Shown here: positions 52,590-60,332 of the stretch, piece by piece
Layout: every line of letters begins with the position of its first letter
Position numbering within the stretch: the stretch's first letter is position 1
Assembly (NCBI GenBank): GCA_963781495.1
Contig: CAWAFX010000004.1
Location: forward strand, 1 to 64,000
DNA length: 64,000 bases
DNA from: Mayfieldus sp963781495
Lineage (GTDB): Bacteria; Actinomycetota; Thermoleophilia; Solirubrobacterales; 70-9
Direction: 5' to 3'
The notes under the pieces: generated by a model
Databases searched by the model: none
Told to the model about the DNA's origin: nothing
Seen by the model: only the letters and a program-made list of their open reading frames with translations
Position numbers and translations under genes: made by a program

Positions 52590-52656
52590 ACGTGCGCCGA
52601 GTCCCGCGGGCAAACCGCAACTCCCACCCGCGCGGTGGGTCCCCGCAGGTGAAGCG
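52590..52656 (+). promoter_or_regulatory. Candidate promoter and structured leader of the DUF1906 gene
   Basis: TAACGT at about 52588-52593 could be a -10 box. The following 60 nt can fold into an outer GCGGG/CCCGC stem and an inner CCCACC-CGCGC-GGTGGG hairpin, ending just before AGGTGA, the ribosome site of ATG 52657. I do not recognise a known riboswitch consensus. Confidence 0.35.
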
Positions 52657-54195
52657 ATGCTCGCTCCTTCGATCGGAAAACCGCGACTCGCCGCGTTGCT
52701 CGGCGCACTGCTGCTCGGCGCCCTGGCCTTCGTCCCGCCGGCTTCGGCCGGCGGCGCCCAGCGCACGGTTCGCTACGGCGGCTACGCGATCGACGTCCCC
52801 AGGTCCTGGGCGGTCTACGACCTCGATCGCGATCCCTCCCGCTGCGTGCGGTTCGACCGCCATGCGGTCTATCTGGGCAGGCCGGGCGGCGACCAGAACT
52901 GCCCCGCGCACGCGGTCGGCCGCAGCGAGGCGATCCTCGTACAGCCCCTGGACGCTGCGACAGCGGCCGCCCCCGGCGCGCTCACCCTCGGTCGGCGGGC
53001 TCTGGCGCCACGGACGTTGCCGCGCTCCACACCTCACGAGGCGCGGCTGAACCTCCCCGGCCCCGGCCTCTCGATCACCGCGACCTGGCGCCGCTCACGG
53101 CCGCTGGTCGAGCGGATCCTGCGCCGAGCCCGGCGCACCAGCAGAGGTCCCTCCGCCCGCGCCCCGGCCCTGCCGCCGTCGGCGGACAGGGTCGCCGCCC
53201 GTTCGGGAGGCGCAACCGCCAGCGGCTTTCGCACCGGCCTCGGCTTCGATGCCTGCTCGGCTCCCTCGACGACCACGGTCAGCGCCTGGGGCAGCTCGCC
53301 CTACCGCACGATCGGCGTCTACATCGGCGGCGTCAACCGGGCCTGCAGCCAGACCAACCTGACCAGCACCTGGGTCGCCTCGGTGATCGCCGCCGGCTGG
53401 AGCCTGATCCCGACCTATGTCGGCGTGCAGGCTCCAAGCAACAGCTGCGGCTGCGCGGCGATCAGACCAACCCAGGCCGCGGCCCAGGGCACGGCGGCGG
53501 CCGACGACGCGATCACCCAGGCCGCGGCGCTCGGAATCGGAGCCGGCAACCCGATCTACAACGACATGGAGGGGTACGCGCTCGGTGGGAAGAACAGCTC
53601 CGCGGTCCTCACCTTCCTCGGCGCCTGGACGACCGAGCTGCACCGGCTTGGATACGTCTCCGGCGTCTACGGCAGCGCCTCGTCGACGATCACCGACCTC
53701 GCCGGCCAGTACGGCAACGGCTACCCGGTGCCCGACGACCTCTGGATCGCGCGCTGGAACGACCAGCAGTCGACCGTCGACCCGGCGGTCCCGGCCACGG
53801 CCTGGGTCAACCACCAGCGCCTGCACCAGTACCACGGCGGTCACAACGAACGCTACGGCGGGGTGACGATCAACATCGACAGCGACTACATCGACGGCGC
53901 CGTCGTCGGCTCCGCCTCGGCGCCGGTCGTGCCGGTGCGCCGGCACTGCCCGCGGATCGTCTTCAACCACCGCGCCCGCTCGGCGGCGATGAAGATCCGC
54001 ACCATCAACCTCCGCTGCTCCAGCGCCCGCAAGATCGCCAAGGCCTCGAGGCCGAGGAAGTTCACCGCCCTCCGGCACCGGCGGGTCTACAGCAAGCGGC
54101 GCTTCGTCTGCCGCGGTCAGACGGTCGGCCGCGCCAGGGTGATCTACAGCTGCACCCACGCCACGGCCCGGGTCCGCTTCGTGCGCCAGGGCTGA
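52657..54195 (+). CDS. Secreted DUF1906 (Rv2525c-like glycoside hydrolase-like) protein
   Basis: This 512-aa exported protein has a signal peptide (LAALLGALLLGALAFVPPASA). An N-terminal region of about 180 residues is poorly conserved. A DUF1906 TIM-barrel-like domain follows (about 200-430): GFDACSAPSTTTV, RTIGVYIGG, LIPTYVGVQ, IYNDMEGYAL, GVYGSASSTI, LWIARWNDQQ, HQYHGGHNERYGGVTINIDSDYIDG. The C-terminus is Arg/Cys-rich. DUF1906 proteins are exported and linked to cell-wall or glycan metabolism. Start ATG with AGGTGA 5 nt upstream. Confidence 0.88.
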   Translation: MLAPSIGKPRLAALLGALLLGALAFVPPASAGGAQRTVRYGGYAIDVPRSWAVYDLDRDPSRCVRFDRHAVYLGRPGGDQNCPAHAVGRSEAILVQPLDAATAAAPGALTLGRRALAPRTLPRSTPHEARLNLPGPGLSITATWRRSRPLVERILRRARRTSRGPSARAPALPPSADRVAARSGGATASGFRTGLGFDACSAPSTTTVSAWGSSPYRTIGVYIGGVNRACSQTNLTSTWVASVIAAGWSLIPTYVGVQAPSNSCGCAAIRPTQAAAQGTAAADDAITQAAALGIGAGNPIYNDMEGYALGGKNSSAVLTFLGAWTTELHRLGYVSGVYGSASSTITDLAGQYGNGYPVPDDLWIARWNDQQSTVDPAVPATAWVNHQRLHQYHGGHNERYGGVTINIDSDYIDGAVVGSASAPVVPVRRHCPRIVFNHRARSAAMKIRTINLRCSSARKIAKASRPRKFTALRHRRVYSKRRFVCRGQTVGRARVIYSCTHATARVRFVRQG

Positions 54196-54207
54196 GCGGC
54201 TGGGTGA

Positions 54208-54226
54208 CCGCGGCTAGTCGCCGCGG
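54208..54226. terminator. Inverted repeat at the DUF1906/sqdB convergent junction
   Basis: CCGCGGC-TAGTC-GCCGCGG is a perfect 7-bp repeat covering the stop codon of the epimerase gene. It has no T-run. Confidence 0.4.
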
Positions 54227-55428
54227 CCCGACGGCGCCGACTCACTGGACTCGCCGAGCACCCCGCCCTCGAGCTCGCCCGGCTTCCAGCGCGTGCGGGG
54301 GACGATCGCACGCTCGATCACCCGGTCCTTGTGGACCGCGATCGTCTTCAGCATCGAGCGCACCAGCTCCTCGCCGAGGAAGTGCGGCTCCAGCCCGAGG
54401 TCGAGCAGCTTGGTGTGCGCAGGGTTGTAGTAGTGCTCCTCCATCTCGACCCGGGGGTTGGGGAACTCCTGCACCTCGACCTCGTAGCCGAGCTCGGCCG
54501 CCGAGCGCTTGACCAGCTCGGCGAGCTCGGAGACGCTGAACTGCTCGGTGAACTGGTTGAAGACCCGGAACTCGCCCAGCTCGGCCGGGTTCTCGGCCGC
54601 CAGCTCGACGCAGCGCAGGGTGTCGCGGATGTTGAGGAAGCCGCGCGTCTGCCCGCCCTTCCCGTAGACGGTCAGCGGGTGGCCGATCACGGCCTGGACG
54701 CAAAAGCGGTTCAGCACCGTGCCGAAGGTCTCGTCGTAGTCGAAGCGGTTGCTGAGGCGCTCCTCGCGGACGGTCTCGTCGGTCTCGATCCCGTAGACGA
54801 CCCCCTGGTTGAGGTCGGTCGCCCGCAGACCCCAGATCCGGCAGGCGAAGTGGATGTTGTGCGAATCGTGGACCTTGGAGAGGTGGTAAAGCGAGCCCGG
54901 CATCTTCGGGAACGGGAGCGTGTCGCGGCGCCCCTTGTGCTCGATCTCGATGAAGCCCTCCTCGATATCGATATTGGGGGTTCCGTACTCGCCCATCGTC
55001 CCGAGCTTGATCAAGTGGGCGTCGGGGACGTGGTCGCGGATCGCGAACAGCAGGTTCAGGGTCCCGATCACGTTGTTGTGCTGGGTCTCGACCGCGGCCT
55101 CGCGCGACTGCATCGAGTAGGGGGCCGAGGACTGCTCGGCATAGTGGATCACGACCTCGGGGCGGAGTTCGGCGACCACGCGGTCGACGAAATCGCCGTC
55201 TTCCATGTCGCCGATGTGAGCGTCGATCTGGCGCCCTGAGGCCTCGCGCCAGGCATCGATCCGCTCCTCCAGCGTGAGAACCGGGATCAGCGATTCCGTC
55301 GACTGCTGGAGGTGCCAGCGTCGGCGGGAGAAGTTGTCGACTACCGCAACCTCATGGCCACGGTCGGAGAACCTCAAGGCCGTCGGCCATCCGAGATAGC
55401 CGTCGCCCCCGAGAACGAGAACGCGCAT
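54214..55428 (-). CDS. sqdB: UDP-sulfoquinovose synthase
   Basis: This NAD-dependent extended SDR forms UDP-sulfoquinovose from UDP-glucose and sulfite. At 404 aa it closely follows plant SQD1. It has VLGGDGYLGWPTALR, VDNFSRRRW, HYAEQSSAPYSM, LGTMGEYGTPNIDIEEG with the active-site Thr and Glu, YHLSKVHDSHN (Tyr-x3-Lys), RATDLNQGVVYG, NRFCVQAVIGHPLTVYGKGG and NQFTEQFSVSELAE. No sulfolipid synthase (SqdX/SqdD) is next to it. Membrane glycosyltransferases lie divergently at 55496 onward. TACCCT stands 9 nt before ATG 55428. Confidence 0.93.
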   Translation of the reverse strand: MRVLVLGGDGYLGWPTALRFSDRGHEVAVVDNFSRRRWHLQQSTESLIPVLTLEERIDAWREASGRQIDAHIGDMEDGDFVDRVVAELRPEVVIHYAEQSSAPYSMQSREAAVETQHNNVIGTLNLLFAIRDHVPDAHLIKLGTMGEYGTPNIDIEEGFIEIEHKGRRDTLPFPKMPGSLYHLSKVHDSHNIHFACRIWGLRATDLNQGVVYGIETDETVREERLSNRFDYDETFGTVLNRFCVQAVIGHPLTVYGKGGQTRGFLNIRDTLRCVELAAENPAELGEFRVFNQFTEQFSVSELAELVKRSAAELGYEVEVQEFPNPRVEMEEHYYNPAHTKLLDLGLEPHFLGEELVRSMLKTIAVHKDRVIERAIVPRTRWKPGELEGGVLGESSESAPSGRGD

Positions 55429-55437
55429 GATCGCGGC

Positions 55438-55443
55438 AGGGTA
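55438..55443 (-). promoter_or_regulatory. Candidate -10 box of sqdB (TACCCT)
   Basis: TACCCT lies 9 nt before ATG 55428. Confidence 0.4.
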
Positions 55444-55482
55444 CCGGGCAGCGATGATCCCCGGCGTGGCCGAGGGTGCAAA

Positions 55483-55488
55483 TAGGCT
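55483..55488 (+). promoter_or_regulatory. -10 box of the glycosyltransferase operon (TAGGCT)
   Basis: TAGGCT is followed by 7 nt and ATG 55496, which supports that start over the in-frame ATG at 55427. Confidence 0.5.
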
Positions 55489-55495
55489 TTCGCCG

Positions 55496-56842
55496 ATGTA
55501 CCGGGCGAGCGAGGAGCCAGCGCCACGGCGGCCCCGCCCGCGCCCCACGCGCGAGCTCGGCCCCCTGACCCTGACGGCGCTGGTCACGGTGCTGCTGCTG
55601 GCCGCGGGGCTGCGGATTGGCTCCGCGCTTGCGCCCCAGCGCCCGCAGGAGCCGGACTCGATCGGCTACGCGCGGATCGCCAAGAACCTCTACCGCGAGG
55701 GCAGCTTCGAGGAGGGCGGCAGCCGCACCCACCTGCAGGAGCCGAGCAACTACTCGCCCGGCCTGCCGCTCTTCGTCGCCGGGCTCTACCAGCTGACCGG
55801 TGGCGTGCACCTGCAGCTGGCGCGGCTGGTGCTGGCGCTGATCGGCACTTTGGCGGTCGCCTTCGCGTTTCTGATCGGCAACCGGCTCGCCGGCCCCGGC
55901 GCCGGGCTCTTGGCCGCCGCCGTGGTGGCCGTCTATCCGGCGCTGCTGCAGTACCAGGGGATGCTGATGACCGAGCCGCTGGCGGCGACGCTGCTCGCGG
56001 GCTCACTGCTGGCCTTCCTCTGGGCCGGCGACGGCCGCGGCACCTGGGCCTGGGCGTTGCCGGGCCTGCTGCTCGGGCTGCTGGCGATGGTGCGGCCGGA
56101 ATACCTGCCGTTCGGCTTTGCGTTCGCCTTCCTGGCCCTGTTCTGGAGCCGGCACCTGAGCGGCGCCTGGCGCCCAGGCGCGCTCTCGGCGCTGCTGCTG
56201 GTCGCGGCCTTCCTGCTGCCGATCGTCCCCTGGACGATCCACAACCTCGTCGTCCTCGACCGCTTCGTGCCGATCTCGACCGGCGGCGGCAAGGCACTGT
56301 ACGTGGGCACCAACCTGGCCGCCGACGGCGACGGACCGAGGCTGCGCGAGCAGCTGATCGCCGACAATCCCGACTTCGGCGCGGCGGTCACCGGCACCCC
56401 GCGCGACACCCAGCTCGACACGATGCTCGAGCTGCTCGCCGCCCAGCGCTATCCCGGGGTCCCGACCGACACCGCCCTGACCCGGCTCGGGCGCCACCAG
56501 CTCTCGGCCGACCTCTCCGACCACCCGCTCGACTTCGGAGCGATGCTGGCCCGCAAGGCCTACCGCGCCTGGCGCGAAGGGCCGCGTCCGATCATGCACG
56601 CGACCTTCTGGAAGGGGTTTCAGAAGCTGCTGGCCGCGCTCGCCCTGGGCGGGCTCTGCGTGCTGGCGCTGCGCCGGCGCTGGGAGGCGCTGCCGATCTT
56701 GCTGCTGGTCCTCGGGGTGACGGCGACCAGCGCCCTGCTGATCGCCTCGCCGCGGCGGGTGATCGTGATCCTGCCCGTCGTCGCGGCCCTGGCCGGAACC
56801 GGGGTCGCGTGGGTCGTCGAGCGAGCGCGGGCGCTGCCGTGA
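55496..56842 (+). CDS. Membrane glycosyltransferase, GT39/GT-C type, paralogue 1
   Basis: This 448-aa polytopic protein has a Pro/Arg-rich N-terminus. Its first luminal loop has PQEPDSIGYARIAKNLYREG (acidic catalytic position) and SNYSPGLPLFVAGLYQLTGG. About ten helices follow, and a long conserved loop begins WTIHNLVVLDRFVPISTGGG. The family transfers sugars from polyprenyl phosphate to proteins or glycans outside the membrane. It overlaps the next paralogue by GTGA. It is divergent from sqdB. Confidence 0.87.
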   Translation: MYRASEEPAPRRPRPRPTRELGPLTLTALVTVLLLAAGLRIGSALAPQRPQEPDSIGYARIAKNLYREGSFEEGGSRTHLQEPSNYSPGLPLFVAGLYQLTGGVHLQLARLVLALIGTLAVAFAFLIGNRLAGPGAGLLAAAVVAVYPALLQYQGMLMTEPLAATLLAGSLLAFLWAGDGRGTWAWALPGLLLGLLAMVRPEYLPFGFAFAFLALFWSRHLSGAWRPGALSALLLVAAFLLPIVPWTIHNLVVLDRFVPISTGGGKALYVGTNLAADGDGPRLREQLIADNPDFGAAVTGTPRDTQLDTMLELLAAQRYPGVPTDTALTRLGRHQLSADLSDHPLDFGAMLARKAYRAWREGPRPIMHATFWKGFQKLLAALALGGLCVLALRRRWEALPILLLVLGVTATSALLIASPRRVIVILPVVAALAGTGVAWVVERARALP

Positions 56843-58164
56843 GCGGTCTTTGGCGCTCGTTTCGAGAGCGGTTCCGGGGACTGCCGAGGCGCCACGGTAC
56901 CCGCACCCTGGTAGTGCTGACGCTGATCGTCGCGGTCGGCTTCGGGCTGCGTGCGCACCGGGCCCTGAACCCGATCGGGAACCCCGGCGACGACGCCCGC
57001 GCCTACTTCTCGCTCTCGAAGGCGCTCTACGTCGACGGCAGCTACGGCGGCCCCACCTTCCACGACGCCAGCGACTGGTCGCCCGGGGCGCCGCTTCTTT
57101 ACTCAGGCGTCTACTACCTGACCGGGGGCGTGCGCGACGGAGCGGCGCGGATGCTGCTGGCCCTGCTCGGGGCCGCGACGATCGTGATCGCCTACCTGCT
57201 GGGGCGGCGGCTGGCCGGCGGCGGGGCCGGCTTGCTGGCCGCCGCGGGGGTCGCCTTCTATCCCTCCTTCATCCACTCCGACGGGGCGCTGCTCTCCGAG
57301 CCGCCGGCGATCTTCACCCTGCCCGCCGCGGTGCTCGCATTCCTCTGGGCCCGCGAGCAGCGCAGCCCCTGGGCCTGGCTTTTGCCCGGGCTGCTTTTCG
57401 GGCTCACTGCGCTGATCAGGCCCGAGTACCTGCTGGTCGGGTTCGCGTTCGCGATCGCCGCCCTGGTCGGGATCGGCCGCGAGCGCGGCTGGCGGCCGGG
57501 GCTGGGCTCGGCGGCGCTTCTGGTCGGCGCCTTCCTGGTCCCGATCGTCCCCTGGACGATCCACAACCTGGTCAGCGTCGACCGCTTCGTCCCGATCTCG
57601 ACCGGCGGCGGCAAGGCGCTCTACGTCGGCACCTACCTGCCGGCCGACGGCGACTACCAACGGGTCAAGGCGCTGCTGGTCGAGCGCTACCAGGGCCGGA
57701 CGCTGAAGCCGGGCTCGCCGCAGCTGGACGCCGTCAACCCGACCCCCCTCTTCAACCGCGTCGCCGCCGAGCACCCGAACCTGCCGCGCGACTCCTCGCT
57801 GGGCCGGATCGGCAAGCACCAGCTCTTTCACTACCTCGAGCACCAGCCGCTCGACTACCTGGCGATGCTGGCGCGAAAGACGGGCCGGATGTGGGACCAG
57901 GGCGTGGCGATGACCGGGTTCGCCGGGCGGGCGGCGCAGCTGCTCCTGGTCGCCCTCGGCCTCTGCGGCGCCGCGGCGATCGCGCTGCGGCGGCGATGGT
58001 GGGATCTGACCGCGTTCGCGATCCCGATCGTGCTTGTGACCGCGATCGGGGCCCTCAGCCTGGCCAGCACGCGGCGCAACGAGGTCCTGATGACGCTGGT
58101 GATCCCGCTGGGAGCGGCCGCCCTTGTCTGGGGATACCGCTCCCTATCCTCCGTGCGCCGATGA
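56839..58164 (+). CDS. Membrane glycosyltransferase, GT39/GT-C type, paralogue 2
   Basis: This 441-aa protein clearly arose by duplication of the preceding gene. It shares WTIHNLVSVDRFVPISTGGG, KALYVGTYLPADGD and SDWSPGAPLLYSGVYYLTGG, with the acidic loop NPGDDARAYFSLSKAL. GTG 56839 lies inside the previous stop. Its own end overlaps the GT2 gene (ATGA), so the three are one translational unit. Confidence 0.88.
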   Translation: MSGLWRSFRERFRGLPRRHGTRTLVVLTLIVAVGFGLRAHRALNPIGNPGDDARAYFSLSKALYVDGSYGGPTFHDASDWSPGAPLLYSGVYYLTGGVRDGAARMLLALLGAATIVIAYLLGRRLAGGGAGLLAAAGVAFYPSFIHSDGALLSEPPAIFTLPAAVLAFLWAREQRSPWAWLLPGLLFGLTALIRPEYLLVGFAFAIAALVGIGRERGWRPGLGSAALLVGAFLVPIVPWTIHNLVSVDRFVPISTGGGKALYVGTYLPADGDYQRVKALLVERYQGRTLKPGSPQLDAVNPTPLFNRVAAEHPNLPRDSSLGRIGKHQLFHYLEHQPLDYLAMLARKTGRMWDQGVAMTGFAGRAAQLLLVALGLCGAAAIALRRRWWDLTAFAIPIVLVTAIGALSLASTRRNEVLMTLVIPLGAAALVWGYRSLSSVRR

Positions 58165-59228
58165 CGCCGACCGCAAGCCTGTTTCCCGAGCAATTGACCG
58201 CGCTGCGAAGCGCCGGGCTGATCGCCGCCGCCTGCATCCTCGCCTTCGCGATCGCCCGCCGGCGGGTGCTGCGAAATGCCGATGTCTTGATCCTGATCCT
58301 GGCCGCGATCGGGCTGGCGATCGTCTCCGGGACCGAGATCACCGACCGGCTGCTGGAGGCGTTCTCGTTCAAGCGCGGCAATGGCGGCCGCATCCTCGGC
58401 CTCGCCGTCTTCGCCATCTTCATTCTCTTTTTGATCGTCCTTCGGGCGCTCTCGCAGTCGGGGCGTAATGCGCGCGAGCTCTCGGCGGTTCTCGAAGGGC
58501 TCGCATGGGAGGAGTTCCGCCACGCCGATCTGCCGCAGCGCTTCCGGGGCAAGGTCGCGGTCCTGGTCCCGGCCTACAACGAGGCCGAGAACATCGGCCA
58601 CGTCCTCGACCGCATCCCGAGCGAGGTCTGCGGACGCGAGACCGCGGTGCTGGTGGTCGACGACGGATCCCGCGACGGAACCGGCGACGTCGCCGCCGAG
58701 CACGGTGCGGTGGTCGCCCGCCACGTGATCAACCGCGGCGGCGGGGCCGCCCTGCGCACCGGCTACCGCCTGATGGCCGACTCCGGGGCCGATGTGGTCG
58801 TCACCCTCGACGCCGACGGCCAGCACCTGCCCTCGGAGATGGAGCGCCTCGTCGAGCCGGTGCTGAGCGGGAAGGTCGACGTCGCCCACGGCTCGCGGGT
58901 GCTTGGCGAGTCCGAGCGCGGCCACGTCTCTCGCGAGATCGGGATCGTCTTCTTCAACCGAATGGTCTCGCTGATCACCCGCACCCACGTCACCGACTGC
59001 TCCAACGGCTATCGCGCGGTTCGGGCCAGCGTCCTGCCGCAGCTGGTCCTGCGCCAGGAGCAGTTCCACACCTCCGAGTTCCTGATCGAGGCGATCAAGC
59101 GCGACGTGCCCGCGGAGGAGATCCCGGTCACCGTCGTCAAGCGGCTGCACGGCCACTCCAAGAAGCCGGCGGTGATGCGCTACGGGCTCGGGTTCGCGAA
59201 CGCGATCGTCCGCACCTGGCTGCGCTAG
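58161..59228 (+). CDS. GT2 glycosyltransferase (polyprenyl-phosphate sugar synthase-like) with N-terminal DUF2304-like membrane part
   Basis: This 355-aa protein has two or three N-terminal helices (SAGLIAAACILAFAIARRR, VLILILAAIGLAIVSG, ILGLAVFAIFILFLIVL) like DUF2304. A cytosolic GT2 domain follows with VAVLVPAYNEAENIGHVLDR, VLVVDDGSRDGT, TLDADGQHLPSEM (DxD-type) and a CSNGYRAVRASVL region. It is most like dolichol-phosphate mannose/glucose synthases. It probably loads sugar onto polyprenyl phosphate for the two upstream GT-C enzymes, with which it overlaps. Confidence 0.9.
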   Translation: MTPTASLFPEQLTALRSAGLIAAACILAFAIARRRVLRNADVLILILAAIGLAIVSGTEITDRLLEAFSFKRGNGGRILGLAVFAIFILFLIVLRALSQSGRNARELSAVLEGLAWEEFRHADLPQRFRGKVAVLVPAYNEAENIGHVLDRIPSEVCGRETAVLVVDDGSRDGTGDVAAEHGAVVARHVINRGGGAALRTGYRLMADSGADVVVTLDADGQHLPSEMERLVEPVLSGKVDVAHGSRVLGESERGHVSREIGIVFFNRMVSLITRTHVTDCSNGYRAVRASVLPQLVLRQEQFHTSEFLIEAIKRDVPAEEIPVTVVKRLHGHSKKPAVMRYGLGFANAIVRTWLR

Positions 59229-59257
59229 GCGCTGCCCCTTTGGACGCATCTGAGTGA

Positions 59258-59263
59258 GACTAT
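59258..59263 (+). promoter_or_regulatory. Candidate -10 box of the cupin gene (GACTAT)
   Basis: GACTAT lies 6 nt before GTG 59270. Confidence 0.4.
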
Positions 59264-59269
59264 TCGGCC

Positions 59270-59671
59270 GTGCCGTTCTCGCTCAGGAACCTCAGGGAGG
59301 ACCTGGAGGACGTCGGGTCCAACTTCGACGGCGCGCCGGACCTGGAGTTCCGCTTGGCGACCAAGGCGCTCGAACTCGAGCAATCCGGCCTCAGCTACCA
59401 GCGCGTACCACCCGGCTATCGGTTTCCTTACGGCCACACGCACAAGACGCAGGAGGAGGTGTACGTGGTCGTTGGCGGCAGCGGGCGGATGAAGGTCGAC
59501 GACGAGATCGTCGAGCTCGAGCAATGGGACGCGGTCCGCGTCCCGCCCGGTACGTGGCGAGGCTACGAGGCCGGGTCGGAGGGCCTCGAGATCATCGTCA
59601 TCGGCGCGCCCAATCTCGGCGAGGCTCCGCGCGAAGACGTCGAGGGCCGGCGCGACTGGTGGGCTGACTAA
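59270..59671 (+). CDS. Cupin-domain protein
   Basis: This 133-aa single cupin has YGHTHKTQEEVYVVVGGSGRM, with two His and a Glu of motif 1, and ELEQWDAVRVPPGTWRGYEAG in the motif 2 region. The conserved motif 2 His is replaced by an aromatic segment. It is probably a small metal-binding or sugar-binding cupin. GTG start, no good ribosome site, consistent with the leaderless -10 spacing. Confidence 0.82.
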   Translation: MPFSLRNLREDLEDVGSNFDGAPDLEFRLATKALELEQSGLSYQRVPPGYRFPYGHTHKTQEEVYVVVGGSGRMKVDDEIVELEQWDAVRVPPGTWRGYEAGSEGLEIIVIGAPNLGEAPREDVEGRRDWWAD

Positions 59672-59699
59672 CCCGCCCGGTTATCTCACCGAGAGGCGT

Positions 59700-59921
59700 T
59701 CAAGGGGCGCTGCCAGAGCTCTCAGGTGTCAGCAAATCGAGGTCGTGCATGCGGACAAAGCCGCACCATTGGCAGGACAGCAGATAGACCTGGGTGCGGG
59801 GCTTTTGGACCAGCTCAACCCGCCCGCTGCTCACCCATTCACGCCGGCCACAGGCAGGACAGCGCATCGTGACCTTCTTGACTCGGAGCGCCGCCTGCGG
59901 ATCTAGCTCTTCACCAGCCAA
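59700..59921 (-). CDS. Small zinc-ribbon protein
   Basis: This 73-aa protein has two CxxC pairs (RCPACGRREW and LSCQWCGFVRMHDLDL), a zinc-ribbon layout suited to nucleic acid or protein binding. The start is TTG 59921; TAGGCT lies exactly 7 nt upstream, which is the leaderless pattern seen repeatedly here. Function unknown. Confidence 0.65.
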   Translation of the reverse strand: MAGEELDPQAALRVKKVTMRCPACGRREWVSSGRVELVQKPRTQVYLLSCQWCGFVRMHDLDLLTPESSGSAP

Positions 59922-59928
59922 CCAGCGG

Positions 59929-59934
59929 AGCCTA
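59929..59934 (-). promoter_or_regulatory. -10 box of the zinc-ribbon gene (TAGGCT)
   Basis: TAGGCT lies 7 nt before TTG 59921. Confidence 0.5.
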
Positions 59935-59968
59935 ACCGAGTCCGTCCCTCGGCCAGGCAGGCACGTGG

Positions 59969-60253
59969 CTATTCGTCGCGCTCGATCTTTACCTCGCAGC
60001 GATCGATCGAGGCACGTGTGCCGGGAGTCTCGGAAGCGTCCATCTGCTCGAACACCTGATCAGCGGCCCGCATCTTCTCTTCGTCCTCGAAAAAGCCGAT
60101 GAAGACCGCGGTCCCCTGCGACTCGTCGTAGAGAAGCTTCATGCCATTCGATTCGACCCCTGGGGGCGGGCCGTCGGACTCCTCGACCATCGCGATGACC
60201 CTGTCGACGGTCTCCGGGGTGACGTCGGTGAATCTGACCACTCTTGCGTGCAT
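59969..60253 (-). CDS. Small ferredoxin-like alpha/beta (ABM-like) protein
   Basis: This 94-aa protein begins MHARVVRFTDVTPETVDRVIAM and contains GVESNGMKLLYDESQGTAVFIGFFEDEEKM. The pattern is like dimeric alpha-beta-barrel/antibiotic monooxygenase-like proteins. GAGGAG lies 5 nt before ATG 60253. A TAGGCT (60301-60306) about 47 nt upstream may be its -10 box. Function unknown. Confidence 0.75.
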   Translation of the reverse strand: MHARVVRFTDVTPETVDRVIAMVEESDGPPPGVESNGMKLLYDESQGTAVFIGFFEDEEKMRAADQVFEQMDASETPGTRASIDRCEVKIERDE

Positions 60254-60332
60254 GAGCTCCTCCTCGGGTCGGAACGGAGCGCCTCCCGCGCCTTGAAGGG
60301 AGCCTAATCCGTCACTAGCGTGAGCGGAAGCG

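Noticed and set aside
52477..52656. Leader peptide for ilvB
   Set aside because: Short frames with a few Ile/Val codons exist, but none has a start codon, a stop and a regulatory codon run together.
52590..52656. c-di-GMP (GEMM) or c-di-AMP (ydaO) riboswitch
   Set aside because: A GGGCAAACC piece resembles GEMM, but the GACGCAAAGCC partner and the GAAA receptor are missing. ydaO core blocks are not in order.
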